NCBI GenBank assembly: GCA_013287025.1
Contig: JABDEN010000079.1
Span: forward strand, 1-6,062
Length of the DNA: 6,062 bases
Source: Gammaproteobacteria bacterium
GTDB lineage: Bacteria > Pseudomonadota > Gammaproteobacteria > DSM-16500
Reading direction: 5' to 3'
Shown: piece by piece, positions 5,249-6,062 of the stretch
How positions within the stretch are numbered: position 1 is the stretch's first letter
Layout of the letters: every line of letters begins with the position of its first letter
Program-made: the position numbers and the translations under genes
Notes under the pieces: generated by a model
The model's database searches: none
Told to the model about the DNA's origin: nothing
What the model saw: only the letters and a program-made list of their open reading frames with translations

Positions 5249-5503
5249 GTGACTATTTATAACAGCATTAAAAATATATTATTAATGTTGATGATACTAT
5301 ATTCTGCACAAATTTTTTCAGAAACGGTGTCTGTCGACTTACCTTCTCAAACCGAAACTTCAAAAACAACCGCAACTAATACGACTGCACCCTCTTCCGC
5401 AAGCAACACTACGACACCGCCATTATCAGCAAGTAGCGGAACAACACCTGCAACAGCACCAAGCACTACGCCAACAGCAAAAACTACTTTGATCGGGAAA
5501 TGA
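5249..5503 (+). CDS. Exported Thr/Ser/Pro-rich protein, 3' end replaced by IS sequence
   Basis: Read from GTG 5249 this is an 84-residue protein. A signal peptide (hydrophobic core ILLMLMILYSAQIFS, likely cut before ETVSV) precedes a low-complexity tail. Of the 56 residues before the IS junction, 29 are Thr or Ser, with many Ala and Pro, and repeated TTxP/ATAPSTTP-like motifs. Such tails are often extended linkers or stalks in envelope proteins; no family is recognised. The last four residues (LIGK) and the TGA stop lie in DNA that, on the other strand, encodes TnpB codons. The native C-terminus, and possibly a folded domain, therefore appears to have been lost. Whether the product is made or stable cannot be judged. 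The start rests on AGGAG 8 bases upstream; ATG 5219 would add ten residues. Confidence 0.6.
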   Translation: MTIYNSIKNILLMLMILYSAQIFSETVSVDLPSQTETSKTTATNTTAPSSASNTTTPPLSASSGTTPATAPSTTPTAKTTLIGK

Positions 5504-5650
5504 AATGGAGCGTTTCTCTTCTTGATAAATTCGAATACGATCTTCGAGTGCGGTATTATAAACACGCTGATGAAATGCAAGTAACTCCAACATGCGTTCC
5601 GCCTGTTGTGTATTCGGATAAAGTCTGTATGTTACTTTACGATTAACCAT
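5489..5650 (-). pseudogene. tnpB: IS605-type TnpB, N-terminal fragment only
   Basis: Read leftward from ATG 5650, 54 codons match the N-terminus of IS200/IS605 TnpB: VTYRLYPNTQQAERMLELL, then FHQRVYNTALEDRI and RSISFPDQ. After DQ, at about 5489, the frame enters the antisense of the Thr/Ser-rich gene and the similarity stops. Full TnpB is usually about 370-400 residues, so the wedge region, RuvC nuclease domain and zinc ribbon are all missing, along with the right end that would encode the guide RNA. The remnant cannot be an RNA-guided nuclease. It diverges from tnpA with a 22-base gap, as in IS605/IS608-type elements. TATAAT on the minus strand at 5657-5662 could be its -10, which would leave almost no leader. 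Confidence 0.8.
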
Positions 5651-5672
5651 CCAGGAATTATACTTAGTTATT

Positions 5673-6056
5673 ATGAAAAAACAAGAACTTAAACAATTAT
5701 ATCATTGTACTTTTAATCTTAACTATCACTTAGTTATTGTGACAAAATATCGCCGAAAATGCATCACTTCTGCAATGCTTGCTCGACTGAAATTGATTTG
5801 TAAAGATCTAACAAAAAAATGGGAATGTGAATTGCTAGAATTTAACGGGGAAGCAGACCATCTTCATTTATTGCTTTCTTTAAATCCTAAAGTGACACCT
5901 TCTATTTTTGTTAATAATCTCAAAACTGTCACATCAAGACTGATTCGAAAAGAATTTTCGGAACAATTACAAAAAGTATATTGGAAAAAACCCATCTTTT
6001 GGAGCAGAACTTACTGCCTTTTAACTTGTGGCGGCGCACCGCTTTCTGTTATTTAA
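5673..6056 (+). CDS. tnpA: IS200/IS605-type Y1 transposase TnpA, C-terminally truncated
   Basis: This 127-residue protein matches the Y1 HUH transposase family (PF01797). Visible blocks are CTFNLNYHLVIVTKYRRKC, KKWECELLEFNGEADHLHLLL with the HUH pair His63/His65, KTVTSRLIRKEF, and FWSRTYCLLTCGGAPLSVI. In this family the chain continues another 10-25 residues as a helix carrying the catalytic tyrosine, usually in a K/R-x-Y-I-E motif. Here TAA at 6054-6056 follows SVI directly. One extra T would explain it: the +1 frame continues AAA GGC CA to the window end. The enzyme as read lacks its nucleophile and should be inactive. It is the partner of the divergent tnpB fragment. No convincing Shine-Dalgarno precedes ATG 5673. 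The end of the element lies beyond the window. Confidence 0.85.
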   Translation: MKKQELKQLYHCTFNLNYHLVIVTKYRRKCITSAMLARLKLICKDLTKKWECELLEFNGEADHLHLLLSLNPKVTPSIFVNNLKTVTSRLIRKEFSEQLQKVYWKKPIFWSRTYCLLTCGGAPLSVI

Positions 6057-6062
6057 AGGCCA

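Overview
The window looks like AT-rich chromosomal accessory DNA from a gammaproteobacterium, most likely of the order Legionellales (Legionella, Coxiella or a relative). The strongest pointer is an L,D-transpeptidase of the EnhA ('enhanced entry') type, which is multiplied in that group. Short exported proteins, a short LuxR-type regulator, a toxin-antitoxin module and decayed insertion sequences fit the same setting. The assignment rests on recognised protein families, not on a search.

Layout. (1) 1-546, + strand: the 3' end of a HigB toxin gene followed at once by its HigA antitoxin. (2) 553-1025: debris. An IS6-type terminal repeat tip lies just after higA. Next to it is a minus-strand dead gene for a cysteine-rich, zinc-ribbon-like protein, with two in-frame TGA codons and an inferred 1-base deletion. 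(3) 1045-1460, + strand: a short LuxR-type DNA-binding protein, perhaps a truncated C-terminal part, with a good terminator. (4) 1459-1962: two divergent exported proteins. On the minus strand is a 75-residue protein whose mature half is 50% histidine. On the plus strand is the EnhA-like L,D-transpeptidase. They share a 275-bp intergenic region with an extended -10 promoter and a 19-bp palindrome at the predicted transcription start of the His-rich gene. (5) 2562-3464, + strand: an exported alpha/beta hydrolase, 63 bp after the transpeptidase. (6) 3470-5057: two predicted outer-membrane barrel proteins divergent from one 88-bp intergenic region, a 'transporter' (phenol/MetA degradation type) on the minus strand and a DUF2490 protein on the plus strand. 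(7) 5061-6062: a short C-terminal gene remnant, an exported Thr/Ser/Pro-rich protein whose 3' end is cut off by IS DNA, and a decayed IS605-type element: 54 codons of TnpB on the minus strand, and TnpA on the plus strand stopping before the expected catalytic tyrosine.

The intact centre (1459-5057) is almost wholly cell envelope: five consecutive exported proteins (periplasmic metal-binding candidate, peptidoglycan cross-linker, hydrolase, two barrels). Both flanks carry mobile or selfish DNA in decay. The most unusual item is the His-rich protein with its palindromic candidate operator. I see no CRISPR array, tRNA or rRNA gene, and no clearly new multi-gene system.
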